This document shows positions 1-7,475 of a stretch of DNA of 11,749 nt, in pieces. The translations under genes were made by a program, and so were the position numbers. The DNA is from an uncultured Clostridia bacterium (lineage in GTDB: Bacteria > Bacillota > Clostridia > Oscillospirales > Ruminococcaceae), in the NCBI GenBank assembly GCA_947427325.1, contig CANEHP010000056.1:1-11749 (forward strand), written 5' to 3'. How positions within the stretch are numbered: the first letter of the stretch is position 1; each line of letters starts with the position of its first letter. The notes beneath the pieces are model-generated. The model saw only the letters and a program-made list of their open reading frames with translations, was not told the DNA's origin and ran no database searches.

Positions 1-2900
1 ACATCTTGGAGGAACGCCCCGAAAACTGTCAGGTTATAAAAATACATAACCCCATTCTCACCAATACCGATATGCTGAAAATAAAGAATATGAAGGTTGA
101 GGGCTTTAAGGTAGCGGTTATACCTATTCTTTATTATAAAAACACATCCCTGAAAAAAGCCCTTAACAGACTTAATTTAGAAGCGGACAGAGCCTATGGC
201 GACGGCGCAAATATCCTTATCCTTTCCGACAGAGGGGTAGACGAAAACCATGTTGCCATTCCCTCGCTGTTAGCCGTTTCGGCTTTGCATCAGCACCTTG
301 TTGTTACCAAAAAAAGAACCTCCCTTGCGGTGATTCTCGAAACGGGAGAGCCGAGAGAGGTACATCATTTTGCGACCCTTTTAGGCTACGGCGCAAGCGC
401 AGTAAACCCTTATCTGGCACAGGAGGTCATAGAAAGCCTTATAGAAAGAGATTTGCTTGACAAGGACTATTATGCGGCGGTAGACGATTACGATAACGCC
501 ATTCTCCACGGCATAGTAAAAATAGCAAGCAAAATGGGAATAAGCACCATTCAGTCCTATCAAGGCTCTCAGATCTTTGAGGCAATAGGCATAAGCAGGG
601 AAGTAACGGATACTTATTTCACGGGAACGGTAAGCCCCGTAGAAGGCATTACCCTAAAGGATATAGAGAGAAACGCCGACAAGCTGCACACCATGGCCTT
701 CGACCCCCTGGGACTGGGCACGGACGACGCCCTTGACAGCAGAGGAAGCCATAATTTCAGAAGCGGCAGGGAAGAGCATTTATATAATCCCCAAACCATA
801 CATCTTTTGCAGCAGGCGGCAAGAACGGGAGATTACGGTCTTTATAAGCAGTATTCCGATTTGATAAACAAGGAAATGTCCCCCGTTAATTTAAGGGGAC
901 TTATGGATTTTAACTACCCCGAACAGCCTGTTGACATAAGCGAGGTAGAGCCTGTGGAAAGTATCGTACGCCGCTTTAAAACGGGCGCTATGAGCTACGG
1001 CTCTATTTCTCGGGAGGCTCATGAGGCTTTGGCTGTAGCCATGAATACCATTCACGGAAAATCCAATTCGGGAGAGGGCGGAGAAAGTCCCGAAAGGCTG
1101 AAAAGCAAGGGCGGAAAGGAGGACCGCTGCTCGGCAATAAAGCAGGTGGCTTCGGGCAGATTCGGCGTTACCTCGGAATATCTTAACAGCGCAGACGAAA
1201 TCCAGATAAAAATGGCGCAGGGCGCAAAGCCCGGCGAGGGCGGACATCTTCCCGGAAAAAAGGTGTACCCGTGGATAGCCAAAACCCGCCACTCCACCCC
1301 CGGCGTGGGACTTATCTCCCCTCCGCCTCATCATGATATTTATTCCATTGAGGACTTGGCGCAGCTTATATACGATTTAAAAAATGCCAACAGGGACGCA
1401 AGAATAAGCGTAAAGCTTGTTTCGGAATGCGGAGTGGGCACGGTTGCCGCAGGCGTGGCAAAGGCAGGTGCGGCGGTAATTCTTATCAGCGGCTATGACG
1501 GCGGAACGGGAGCAGCCCCCGGAAGCTCTATTTACAATGCGGGGCTTCCTTGGGAGCTGGGCTTGTCCGAAGCCCATCAGACCCTTATTATGAACGGTTT
1601 GAGAAATAAGGTGGTCATTGAAACGGACGGAAAGCTGATGACGGGACGGGACGTGCTTGTGGCGGCACTTCTGGGCGCAGAGGAATACGGCTTTGCAACG
1701 GCGCCCCTTGTTACTCTCGGCTGCGCCATGATGAGAGTGTGCAACCTTGACACCTGTCCCTTCGGCGTTGCGACTCAAAATCCCGAGCTGAGAAAACGTT
1801 TCTGCGGAAAGCCCGAATATGTTGTCAACTTTATGCGTTTTGTGGCGCAGGAATTAAGAGAATATATGGCAAAATTGGGAGTGCGTACAGTTGACGAGCT
1901 TGTGGGCAGAGTGGATCTGTTAAAGAAAAAGGAGACCGCCGCAGAGGAAATCGACCTTGCCAATATTATAAATCCCTCAAAGGAATTTTCGGGCGAGCCT
2001 GTTAAATATTACGAAAAACAGCTCTATGACTTTAAGTTGGAAGCAACCGTTGACGAAAAAATTCTGCTAAAGGAATTTGAGCCTTTTATAAAGAGCGGAA
2101 AACCCAAAACCGCCGAAATAAAGATAAAAAACACCGACCGCACCTTGGGAACGATTTTAGGCAGTGAAATTACCAAAAGGTGCAAGGAAAAACCCGACGA
2201 GGACACATATAAGGTAATCTGTCACGGAGCGGGAGGACAAAGCTTCGGCGCATTTATCCCCCAAGGACTTACATTGGAGCTTATAGGCGACAGCAACGAC
2301 TATTTCGGAAAAGGACTTTCGGGGGGCAAGCTGACGGTATGCCCGCCTAAGGAATCCACCTTTAAGGCAGAGGACAACATTATTATAGGAAACGTGGCGT
2401 TATACGGCGCAACCTCGGGAAAAGCCTTTATCAACGGAGCGGCAGGGGAACGCTTCTGCGTAAGAAACAGCGGCGCAGTGGCAGTAGTCGAGGGAGTAGG
2501 CGACCACGGCTGCGAGTATATGACAGGCGGCAGAGTGGTAGTTTTGGGCAAAACGGGCAAAAACTTTGCGGCAGGTATGAGCGGCGGTATAGCCTATGTT
2601 CTGGACGAGGACAGAGATCTGTACCTAAAGCTGAACAAGGAAATGGTAAGCAGCGGAGAGGTAAAGGAGAAATACGAAATAATGGAGCTGAAGGGGCTTA
2701 TAAGGCAGCATCTTGAAGCCACAGGCTCGGCAAGAGCAAAGGAAATTTTGGATAACTTCGACGAATATCTCCCCAAATTCAAGCGCATTATTCCCCATGA
2801 TTACAAAAAGATAACCGCCGCTATTTTAAGCTTCGAGGAAAAAGGATTAACCGAGGAACAGGCACAGATAGAAGCCTTTTACAGTGTGGTCAATTCGTAA
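1..2900 (+). CDS. gltB: Glutamate synthase (GOGAT) large/alpha subunit, 5'-truncated by window edge
   Basis: This is the catalytic large subunit of glutamate synthase, which transfers the amide nitrogen of glutamine to 2-oxoglutarate to form two glutamates. The reading frame is open from base 3, so the TTG at position 6 is an internal Leu codon. The N-terminal glutaminase domain (about 500 residues by comparison with the ~1480-1500 residue family) lies outside the window. Counting from base 6: residues ~1-290 are the central linker domain, opening with the family-typical NPILTNTDML. The FMN/2-oxoglutarate TIM barrel follows (GAMSYGSIS at 327, KPGEGGHLPGKK near 407, ISGYDGGTGAAP near 495). The 3Fe-4S cysteines are C573, C579 and C584, with the expected C-x5-C-x4-C spacing. 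The C-terminal GXGXG beta-helix spans ~700-935. No frameshift or missing cofactor residue was seen. It is followed by gltD after an unusually long 964 bp gap. Confidence 0.96.
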   Translation, partial: ILEERPENCQVIKIHNPILTNTDMLKIKNMKVEGFKVAVIPILYYKNTSLKKALNRLNLEADRAYGDGANILILSDRGVDENHVAIPSLLAVSALHQHLVVTKKRTSLAVILETGEPREVHHFATLLGYGASAVNPYLAQEVIESLIERDLLDKDYYAAVDDYDNAILHGIVKIASKMGISTIQSYQGSQIFEAIGISREVTDTYFTGTVSPVEGITLKDIERNADKLHTMAFDPLGLGTDDALDSRGSHNFRSGREEHLYNPQTIHLLQQAARTGDYGLYKQYSDLINKEMSPVNLRGLMDFNYPEQPVDISEVEPVESIVRRFKTGAMSYGSISREAHEALAVAMNTIHGKSNSGEGGESPERLKSKGGKEDRCSAIKQVASGRFGVTSEYLNSADEIQIKMAQGAKPGEGGHLPGKKVYPWIAKTRHSTPGVGLISPPPHHDIYSIEDLAQLIYDLKNANRDARISVKLVSECGVGTVAAGVAKAGAAVILISGYDGGTGAAPGSSIYNAGLPWELGLSEAHQTLIMNGLRNKVVIETDGKLMTGRDVLVAALLGAEEYGFATAPLVTLGCAMMRVCNLDTCPFGVATQNPELRKRFCGKPEYVVNFMRFVAQELREYMAKLGVRTVDELVGRVDLLKKKETAAEEIDLANIINPSKEFSGEPVKYYEKQLYDFKLEATVDEKILLKEFEPFIKSGKPKTAEIKIKNTDRTLGTILGSEITKRCKEKPDEDTYKVICHGAGGQSFGAFIPQGLTLELIGDSNDYFGKGLSGGKLTVCPPKESTFKAEDNIIIGNVALYGATSGKAFINGAAGERFCVRNSGAVAVVEGVGDHGCEYMTGGRVVVLGKTGKNFAAGMSGGIAYVLDEDRDLYLKLNKEMVSSGEVKEKYEIMELKGLIRQHLEATGSARAKEILDNFDEYLPKFKRIIPHDYKKITAAILSFEEKGLTEEQAQIEAFYSVVNS

Positions 2901-2986
2901 CCTTTACGAAAGGGCGAAGGAACGCCAACAGAAATGCCCTTCGCTAAGAAAAAGCCGACAAAACAGCCTCCACAGGAAAAAATAAG

Positions 2987-3118
2987 GGAAAAAGCATTGT
3001 ATAAAGCAAAAACCGCACGGCGAAACCGCTCATTCGGCAAGCCGAATGAGAAGGCGAAGCCTTCGGAATTTTGGAACAAAATTCAGCGGTTTCGCCCCCT
3101 CGTATACGCAGTTTTTCC
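2987..3118. repeat. Multi-hairpin inverted-repeat element (four-way junction)
   Basis: A perfect 12 bp stem, GGCGAAACCGCT (3019-3030) with AGCGGTTTCGCC (3085-3096), encloses three consecutive hairpins. These are CATTCGGC-aa-GCCGAATG (3031-3048), AAGGC-gaa-GCCTT (3051-3063) and GAATTTTG-gaa-CAAAATTC (3066-3084). Only two-base linkers separate the arms, so the fold is a compact cloverleaf. Outside the 12 bp stem the ends remain partly complementary: GTATA at 2999 with TATAC at 3103, and GGAAAAA at 2987 with TTTTTCC at 3112. It lies about 90 bp downstream of gltB, with no U-tract suited to an intrinsic terminator. It is probably a dispersed, MITE-like or structured-RNA repeat. The base pairing is seen directly; any function is unknown. 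Confidence 0.8.
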
Positions 3119-3323
3119 TTTAGGAGCACCTTTGATAAATCGGCATTAAACCAAGTGAAAAAATGAAACAAAAAATATGTATAGCGGTAAACAATGGAAT
3201 TAAAAAACCGAGAAAAAACAAATTCCAACAGCACAACAGTTTTAAAGACCGCACAAACGGACTCCGAAAAGCAAAATAAACCCTACCGAGAATAAACAAA
3301 TCCTCAATCACCAACTTTCAAAG

Positions 3324-3355
3324 CGGGGAAAGGGGGAGAGGGGATAAGGAAAGGG
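3324..3355 (+). other. G-rich tract with G-quadruplex potential
   Basis: Four G runs (GGGG 3324-3327, GGGGG 3332-3336, GGGG 3340-3343, GGG 3353-3355) are separated by loops of 4, 3 and 9 bases. This meets the loose G3+ quadruplex pattern on the + strand, which is the transcribed-sense strand of the glt genes. Two more runs (6 and 5 Gs) follow at 3376-3387 inside the next inverted repeat. The roughly 200 bp between the preceding hairpin element and this tract (3119-3323) is AT-rich, and I see no gene or structure in it. Confidence 0.45.
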
Positions 3356-3357
3356 TT

Positions 3358-3445
3358 CTTAGGGTGAAACCTAAAGGGGGGAGGGGGAAATCCCCGCTTT
3401 GTCGGGTTTGCAGTTCCCCCTCCCCCCTTTTGGTGTCACCCTAAG
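3358..3445. repeat. Long G/C-skewed inverted repeat (32 bp arms)
   Basis: The left arm at 3358-3389 starts CTTAGGGTGA and runs into a G6-A-G5 tract. The right arm at 3414-3445 ends TCACCCTAAG. The arms are complementary at 30 of 32 positions across a 24-base loop, which itself holds a small CCCG/CGGG hairpin. The outer 10 bases pair perfectly. Immediately after comes a GC-rich stretch with a second small hairpin (CCGTC-GGGA-GACGG, 3464-3477). A stem of this length is typical of a miniature inverted-repeat element. A role as a strong RNA structure or terminator between gltB and gltD is possible, but no U-run follows the stem. Confidence 0.8.
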
Positions 3446-3483
3446 CCCCCGCGGGAGCGCGCCCCGTCGGGAGACGGAAAAGG

Positions 3484-3856
3484 CAGCGGTGCGACCGCAG
3501 CTCGCAAAAATACCATAAAGGCAAAAATCAGTACAAGATAAAGATCCACAAATAAAAACACAAACGCAGTTAAAAGCAAAAGCAAAAGCCTTACGCAGTA
3601 AAAAAAGAAAAACAGCGGTGCGACCGCAGCTCGCAAAAATACCATAAAGACAAAAATCAATACAAGATAAAGATCCATAAATAAAAATGCAAACGCAGTT
3701 AAAAAGCAAAAGCAAAAGCCTTACGCAGTAAAAAAAAGAAAAACAGCGGTGCGACCGCAGCTCGCAAAAATACCATAAAGGCAAAAATCAGTACAAGATA
3801 AAGCCGAACGCAGTTCACAAAAGCAAAAGCAAAAAGCCTTACGCAGTAAAGAAAGG
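3484..3856. repeat. Three tandem copies of a ~130 bp non-coding unit
   Basis: The units start at 3484, 3613 and 3744, giving periods of 129 and 131 bp. Each opens with CAGCGGTGCGACCGCAGCTC and ends with an AAGCCTTACGCAGTAAA segment followed by an A/G-rich tail. Copies 1 and 2 differ at only a few bases. Copy 3 has lost about 16-20 bp in its middle and carries CCGA in their place. The head of each unit can form GCGGT-gcg-ACCGC or, as an alternative, TGCGA-n7-TCGCA. There are no spacers and no conserved reading frame. Reverse-strand frames through the repeat are open only because they share the repeat period. The last unit runs straight into the gltD ribosome binding site. Confidence 0.9.
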
Positions 3857-3857
3857 A
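3851..3857 (+). promoter_or_regulatory. gltD ribosome binding site formed by the repeat tail
   Basis: GAAAGGA lies 7 bases before the ATG at 3865 and fixes the gltD start. The same position in the two upstream repeat copies reads as a run of A with a single G (AAAAAAGAAAA). The functional site is therefore a variant of the repeat tail, or else the repeats were copied from this leader. Confidence 0.7.
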
Positions 3858-3864
3858 AATAACA

Positions 3865-5349
3865 ATGGGTAAACCAACAGGATTCCTCGACTACCAACGT
3901 GAAGAGTCGGAAGCTCTTTCCCCCGAAGAAAGAATAAAAAACTATAAAGAATTTCATATCCCCCTGTCAAGGGAAAAGCAGCAAACTCAAGGGGCAAGAT
4001 GTATGGCATGCGGCGTCCCCTTCTGCCAGTCGGGAATGACAATAGGCGGTATGGTCAGCGGCTGTCCCTTAAATAACCTTATCCCCGAATGGAACGACCT
4101 TATATACAGAGGAAATTGGGAGCAGGCATACAACAGGCTGAGAAAAACCAACAATTTTCCCGAATTTACGGGAAGAGTATGCCCCGCCCTATGCGAAGCC
4201 GCCTGCACCTGCGGAGTTTACGACAGCCCCGTTACCGTTAAGCAAAACGAATACGGAATTGTGGAGTACGCCTATGAACAGGGATACGCAAAACCAAAAA
4301 TCCCACCGGTGAGAACAGGGAAAAAAATTGCCGTTGTAGGCTCGGGACCTTCGGGACTTGCGGCGGCGGATCAGCTTAACCAAAGGGGACATTTGGTTAC
4401 CGTTTTTGAGAGAAGCGACAGAGCGGGAGGACTGCTGATGTACGGTATTCCCAATATGAAGCTGGAAAAGCAGATAATAGACCGCCGCATAGATATAATG
4501 AAGCAGGAGGGAATCGTTTTTGAAACAGGCAAAAACGTAGGCGAAAATACAGATGCGGCGCAGCTTTTAAATGACTATGACATAGTGATCCTCGCCTGCG
4601 GTGCGTCCGCTCCCCGTGATATTAAGGCGGAGGGCAGAGACGCAAAGGGGATATACTTTGCCGTGGACTTCCTTGCGTCCACAACGAAAAGCCTCCTTGA
4701 CGGCAATCTAAAGGACGGCACATTTATAAGCGCAAGGGGAAAAAATGTTGTGGTAATAGGCGGAGGAGATACAGGCAACGACTGCGTGGGAACGGCTGTA
4801 CGCCACGGCGCAAAATCCGTGCTGCAATTAGAGATTATGCCGAAGCTTCCCGACAAAAGAGCGGAAAACAACCCATGGCCCCAATGGCCTAAAATCCGCA
4901 AAACGGATTACGGTCAGGAGGAAGCCGCAAGGGTTTACGGCAGCGATCCGAGAAGCTATCAGACTACCGTTAAGGAATTTGTTAAAGACAAAAAGGGCAA
5001 TTTAAAGGAGCTTGTTCTGGTAAAGGTTGAGCCTGTAAAGGACAGCGAAACAAACAGAACGGTAATGACCGAGGTCAAGGGCAGCGAGTATACCGTGCCT
5101 GCCGAGCTGGTTCTTATCGCTGCGGGATTTTTGGGCAGCGAAAGCTATGTTACCAAAGCTTTCGGCGTTGAAACAAACGAGCGTTCCAATGTAAAAACAC
5201 CTCGGGACAGGTATTCCACCAATGTGGATAAGGTATTTACCTGCGGCGATATGCACAGAGGACAGTCCCTTGTGGTATGGGCGATCAAAGAAGGAAGAGA
5301 GTGCGCAAAAGAAGTGGATAAGGCGCTGATCGGCTATACTAATTTATAA
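3865..5349 (+). CDS. gltD: Glutamate synthase (NADPH) small/beta subunit
   Basis: This flavoprotein subunit of GOGAT oxidises NAD(P)H and passes electrons through FAD and 4Fe-4S clusters to the FMN site of GltB. At 494 residues it is normal for the family (about 470-495). The N-terminal ferredoxin-like domain has cysteines at 46, 49, 54 and 67 (CMACGVPFC...GCPLNN), then C106, C110, C114 and C116 in VCPALCEAACTC. These are the ligands of the two 4Fe-4S clusters. The FAD Rossmann motif VVGSGPSG sits at 157-164 and the NADPH Rossmann motif VIGGGDTGND at 297-306. The C-terminal FAD contact CGDMHRGQSLVVWAI starts at 460. The ATG is set by GAAAGGA 7 bases upstream. It is same-strand with gltB and presumably shares its transcript, although 964 bp of repeats lie between them. 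The coenzyme (NADH or NADPH) cannot be settled by eye. Confidence 0.96.
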   Translation: MGKPTGFLDYQREESEALSPEERIKNYKEFHIPLSREKQQTQGARCMACGVPFCQSGMTIGGMVSGCPLNNLIPEWNDLIYRGNWEQAYNRLRKTNNFPEFTGRVCPALCEAACTCGVYDSPVTVKQNEYGIVEYAYEQGYAKPKIPPVRTGKKIAVVGSGPSGLAAADQLNQRGHLVTVFERSDRAGGLLMYGIPNMKLEKQIIDRRIDIMKQEGIVFETGKNVGENTDAAQLLNDYDIVILACGASAPRDIKAEGRDAKGIYFAVDFLASTTKSLLDGNLKDGTFISARGKNVVVIGGGDTGNDCVGTAVRHGAKSVLQLEIMPKLPDKRAENNPWPQWPKIRKTDYGQEEAARVYGSDPRSYQTTVKEFVKDKKGNLKELVLVKVEPVKDSETNRTVMTEVKGSEYTVPAELVLIAAGFLGSESYVTKAFGVETNERSNVKTPRDRYSTNVDKVFTCGDMHRGQSLVVWAIKEGRECAKEVDKALIGYTNL

Positions 5350-5352
5350 GTT

Positions 5353-5514
5353 AGAACTTGTTCTCATAGGAATGGTGCGCAGATTTTCGAGCAAATTTTG
5401 TCGAGGACAAGGAAAAATTCCGCAGGAATACTCGTGTATTTCAAGGAATTTTGACGCAGTCATCGGCAAAATTTGCCGAAAAGATGCGTGCCGATTTATA
5501 TGAGAACAAGTTCT
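5353..5514. mobile_element. MITE-like hairpin element, 162 bp, 16 bp terminal inverted repeats
   Basis: The left end AGAACTTGTTCTCATA (5353-5368) is the exact reverse complement of TATGAGAACAAGTTCT (5499-5514). The interior is also imperfectly self-complementary: GCAAATTTTGTCGAGGAC on the left matches CAAATTTTGCCGATGAC when the right half is reversed, and AAAATTCC/GGAATTTT pair near the centre. The whole element could therefore fold into one long stem. It has no coding capacity. It begins 3 bp after the gltD stop codon and may act as that gene's transcript end. No clear target-site duplication was seen. Assignment to a transposon family would need other genomic copies. Confidence 0.8.
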
Positions 5515-5587
5515 TATTGTTTTTATTTTAAGTTAATCGTGTAAAAAAGTAAAGTGAAATTATTAACAAAGTTAGTTATGTATTATT

Positions 5588-5607
5588 GTGGATTTCCACG
5601 GTTTTTT
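5588..5607 (+). terminator. Weak hairpin plus T-run, possible terminator
   Basis: GTGG-ATTT-CCAC (5588-5599) is followed by GG and six Ts (5602-5607). The stem is only 4 bp, so this is a marginal intrinsic terminator for the glt transcript. The hairpin element just upstream could serve equally well. Confidence 0.25.
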
Positions 5608-5725
5608 GACGCATAAGGTGTTTGCGGAGAGCGGAATGCTGCGCCGACGCCTTGTTTTAAACAGCCCTTAGCTAATTAGCATTATTTTTAAAAAACTTGC
5701 CTTAATTTTTTGGATAATATACAAA

Positions 5726-5754
5726 TTGTAAATGAATAAGCATTGTGATAAAAT
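5726..5754 (+). promoter_or_regulatory. Candidate sigma-A promoter for the LacI-family gene
   Basis: TTGTAA (5726-5731) and TAAAAT (5749-5754) are separated by exactly 17 bases, in an AT-rich stretch about 180 bp before the regulator's start. The rest of the interval 5515-5933 holds no gene. It contains the perfect palindrome GCTAATTAGC (5671-5680) upstream of this promoter, which could be an operator but lacks the CG centre usual for LacI-family sites. The ~180 base leader between promoter and gene shows no riboswitch that I recognise. Confidence 0.35.
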
Positions 5755-5933
5755 ATAGATTAAGCAAATATTTTCTGTAATCAAGAATGTGATGTTACCT
5801 ACCTTTTGCCGTAAGCCAAAGGCGTAGTCACATAAGTCAGCGGATTTGGGGTTTTCGGTTAAAATCATACAGCAATAATATTTCCCGCAAATTCGATAAC
5901 AGCTGCCGATTCGGGACAAACACGGAGGAAAAA

Positions 5934-6929
5934 ATGGCTATTACTATAAAAGATGTGGCAAGGGCTTCAAACGTTTCTGTGGCAACCGTTTCAAGAGTTT
6001 TGAATAAACAGTCCAACGTATCCGACGAAACGGTGAGAAGGGTCACAAGGGTTATGGAGCAATTAGGCTACAGCCCCAACTGCTTGGGCAGAGATTTGCG
6101 CAAAAGTGAAACAAAGCGCATTTTGGCAATTATCTCCGACTTGGGACAAAGCTTTTACGCCGATGTACTCAAGGGAATGGACGAGGCCGCCTTTACATTG
6201 GGCTATGATATATTTATTGCCACAACTCATAACAATCCGGAGCATGAAATGCACCTTTTAAAAATGCTAATGTCCCATTCGGTGGACGGCGCCGTATTGT
6301 TAAGCGTAAAACAGGTGTCCGAAACCATTTCCGGGATGGCGGAAAACTACAACATAGCTCTTTGTCTTGAACGGCTGGAAGGCTCAAATGCTCTTACCGT
6401 TTCCATAGACAATGTCAGGGCGGGAAGAGACGCAGTTAATTACCTTATCGAAAAAGGGCATAGGAGAGTGGGACTTATTTCCACCGAAACACGCAGTCAA
6501 AGCTCTGTCGACCGTGAAAAAGGCTACCGTCAGGCGTTGGAGGAGCACGGTATTCCCTTTGATGAAAAGCTTGTTTACTTCGGCAGCTATGATTCCGAGT
6601 CGGGAACATTAGGCTGTAAATACCTTCTTGAATTGGATAATCCTCCCACGGCTGTTTTTTCAATTTCCGATATGATAGCCATAGGCGCCATGAACTACGC
6701 AATGTCAAAGGGAATTAGTATCGGCAGGGATCTGCTTTTCTTCGGCTTTGACAATATTGCCTATTCCCATATCTTTGCGCCTCGCCTCTCCACCGTGGAG
6801 CAGCCCTGTTATATGCAGGGAAAGCTGGTTATCGAAAAGCTTGTGAGCAATATGAAAAGCCATATTCCCGACAAAGGCCTTTATCTGCTGCCTCACAGCC
6901 TGGTTTTGAGGGAATCTACGGGGGATTAG
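5934..6929 (+). CDS. LacI/GalR-family transcriptional regulator
   Basis: This is a one-component DNA-binding regulator of 331 residues, the normal length for the family. Residues 3-23 form the classical helix-turn-helix (TIKDVARASNVSVATVSRVLN), followed by the hinge region with YSPNCLGRDLRK. From ~60 to the end it is a periplasmic-binding-protein-like sensor domain with typical landmarks: ILAIISDLGQSFYADVLKGM, SVDGAVLLS, GHRRVGLIS, PPTAVFSISDMIAIGAM and LLFFGFDNIAYSHIFAPRLSTVEQP. GGAGG at 5924-5928, 5 bases before the ATG, supports the start. Most family members bind a sugar or nucleoside and control neighbouring catabolic genes. None are present here, so ligand and targets cannot be inferred. 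It may act on distant genes or on itself. Confidence 0.93.
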   Translation: MAITIKDVARASNVSVATVSRVLNKQSNVSDETVRRVTRVMEQLGYSPNCLGRDLRKSETKRILAIISDLGQSFYADVLKGMDEAAFTLGYDIFIATTHNNPEHEMHLLKMLMSHSVDGAVLLSVKQVSETISGMAENYNIALCLERLEGSNALTVSIDNVRAGRDAVNYLIEKGHRRVGLISTETRSQSSVDREKGYRQALEEHGIPFDEKLVYFGSYDSESGTLGCKYLLELDNPPTAVFSISDMIAIGAMNYAMSKGISIGRDLLFFGFDNIAYSHIFAPRLSTVEQPCYMQGKLVIEKLVSNMKSHIPDKGLYLLPHSLVLRESTGD

Positions 6930-7065
6930 AGGGTCTAAAGGGTCTGTAAAAAGCTATCGCAACGCTTTTATGGTTAATTAAAAAACGAAACAGCTTCTCT
7001 GAAAGAGGGAATAATTTCAGCACAGCTGCCTTGACAGCACGAATTTCAAAAAAGGAGATTGCACC

Positions 7066-7437
7066 ATGGATTTATCACAATTCTTCAAAAGCATAATAGA
7101 CCAAGATAAAGCCGCAGTGGTGATTTGTGACCTACAACACAGAATCATTTACATGAACCCCGCCGCAAAATCGCAGTATGCAAAGCATGGGGAGCTTATA
7201 GGCAAAAGTCTTTTGAACTGCCACAGCGAAAAGTCAAATGAAATGATAAAAAAGGCTGCGGAATGGTTTAAGGAAAGCAAAGAGCATAATATAATTTATA
7301 CATTTCACAATGAAAAGCAAAATAAAGATGTTTATATGGCGGCTTTGCGCAGCGAGGACGGAAGCCTGATCGGCTACTATGAAAAGCATGAATACAGAAA
7401 TGCGGAAACAATGCGGTTTTATGATTTTACGGAATAA
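7066..7437 (+). CDS. Small stand-alone PAS-domain protein
   Basis: This 123-residue protein consists of essentially one PAS fold. Residues 12-45 carry the core strands (DQDKAAVVICDLQHRIIYMNPAA), GELIGKSLLNCHSEKSNEM follows at ~43-61, and the closing strands DVYMAALRSEDGSLIGYYE lie at ~89-107. There is no kinase, GGDEF, HTH or membrane segment, so any signal output must go through a partner. Similar single-PAS proteins are common in Clostridia and resemble the C-terminal PAS of DUF438-type proteins; this is recalled, not searched. GGAG at 7054-7057, 8 bases before the ATG, supports the start. The 136 bp gap to the LacI-family gene shows only a weak AAAAGC/GCTTTT hairpin (~6949-6969), so shared transcription with the regulator is uncertain. 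The ligand is unknown. Confidence 0.82.
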   Translation: MDLSQFFKSIIDQDKAAVVICDLQHRIIYMNPAAKSQYAKHGELIGKSLLNCHSEKSNEMIKKAAEWFKESKEHNIIYTFHNEKQNKDVYMAALRSEDGSLIGYYEKHEYRNAETMRFYDFTE

Positions 7438-7475
7438 GAATATTTTCTAATGCCGATTGTTAGGAATATGTTCTA

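Noticed and set aside
891..1334. Long reverse-strand open frames inside gltB
   Set aside because: They overlap the conserved FMN domain of gltB in antisense and show no protein-like features. They are shadows of a codon-biased gene.
2914..2944. GCGAAGG...CCTTCGC hairpin just after gltB as a terminator
   Set aside because: The 17-base loop is large and no T-run follows, so it does not meet the form of an intrinsic terminator.
2934..3149. 71-residue basic open frame between gltB and gltD
   Set aside because: It runs through the cloverleaf hairpins and has no convincing ribosome binding site. The base-pairing constraints explain the sequence better than coding does.
3371..3784. Reverse-strand open frame with repeated FASCGRTAV-like peptides
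   Set aside because: The peptide repeats simply mirror the ~130 bp DNA repeats. The frame changes between copies and there is no start signal.
3484..3856. Possible CRISPR array
   Set aside because: The repeated unit is ~130 bp, almost the whole period is conserved, and there are no unique spacers or cas genes.
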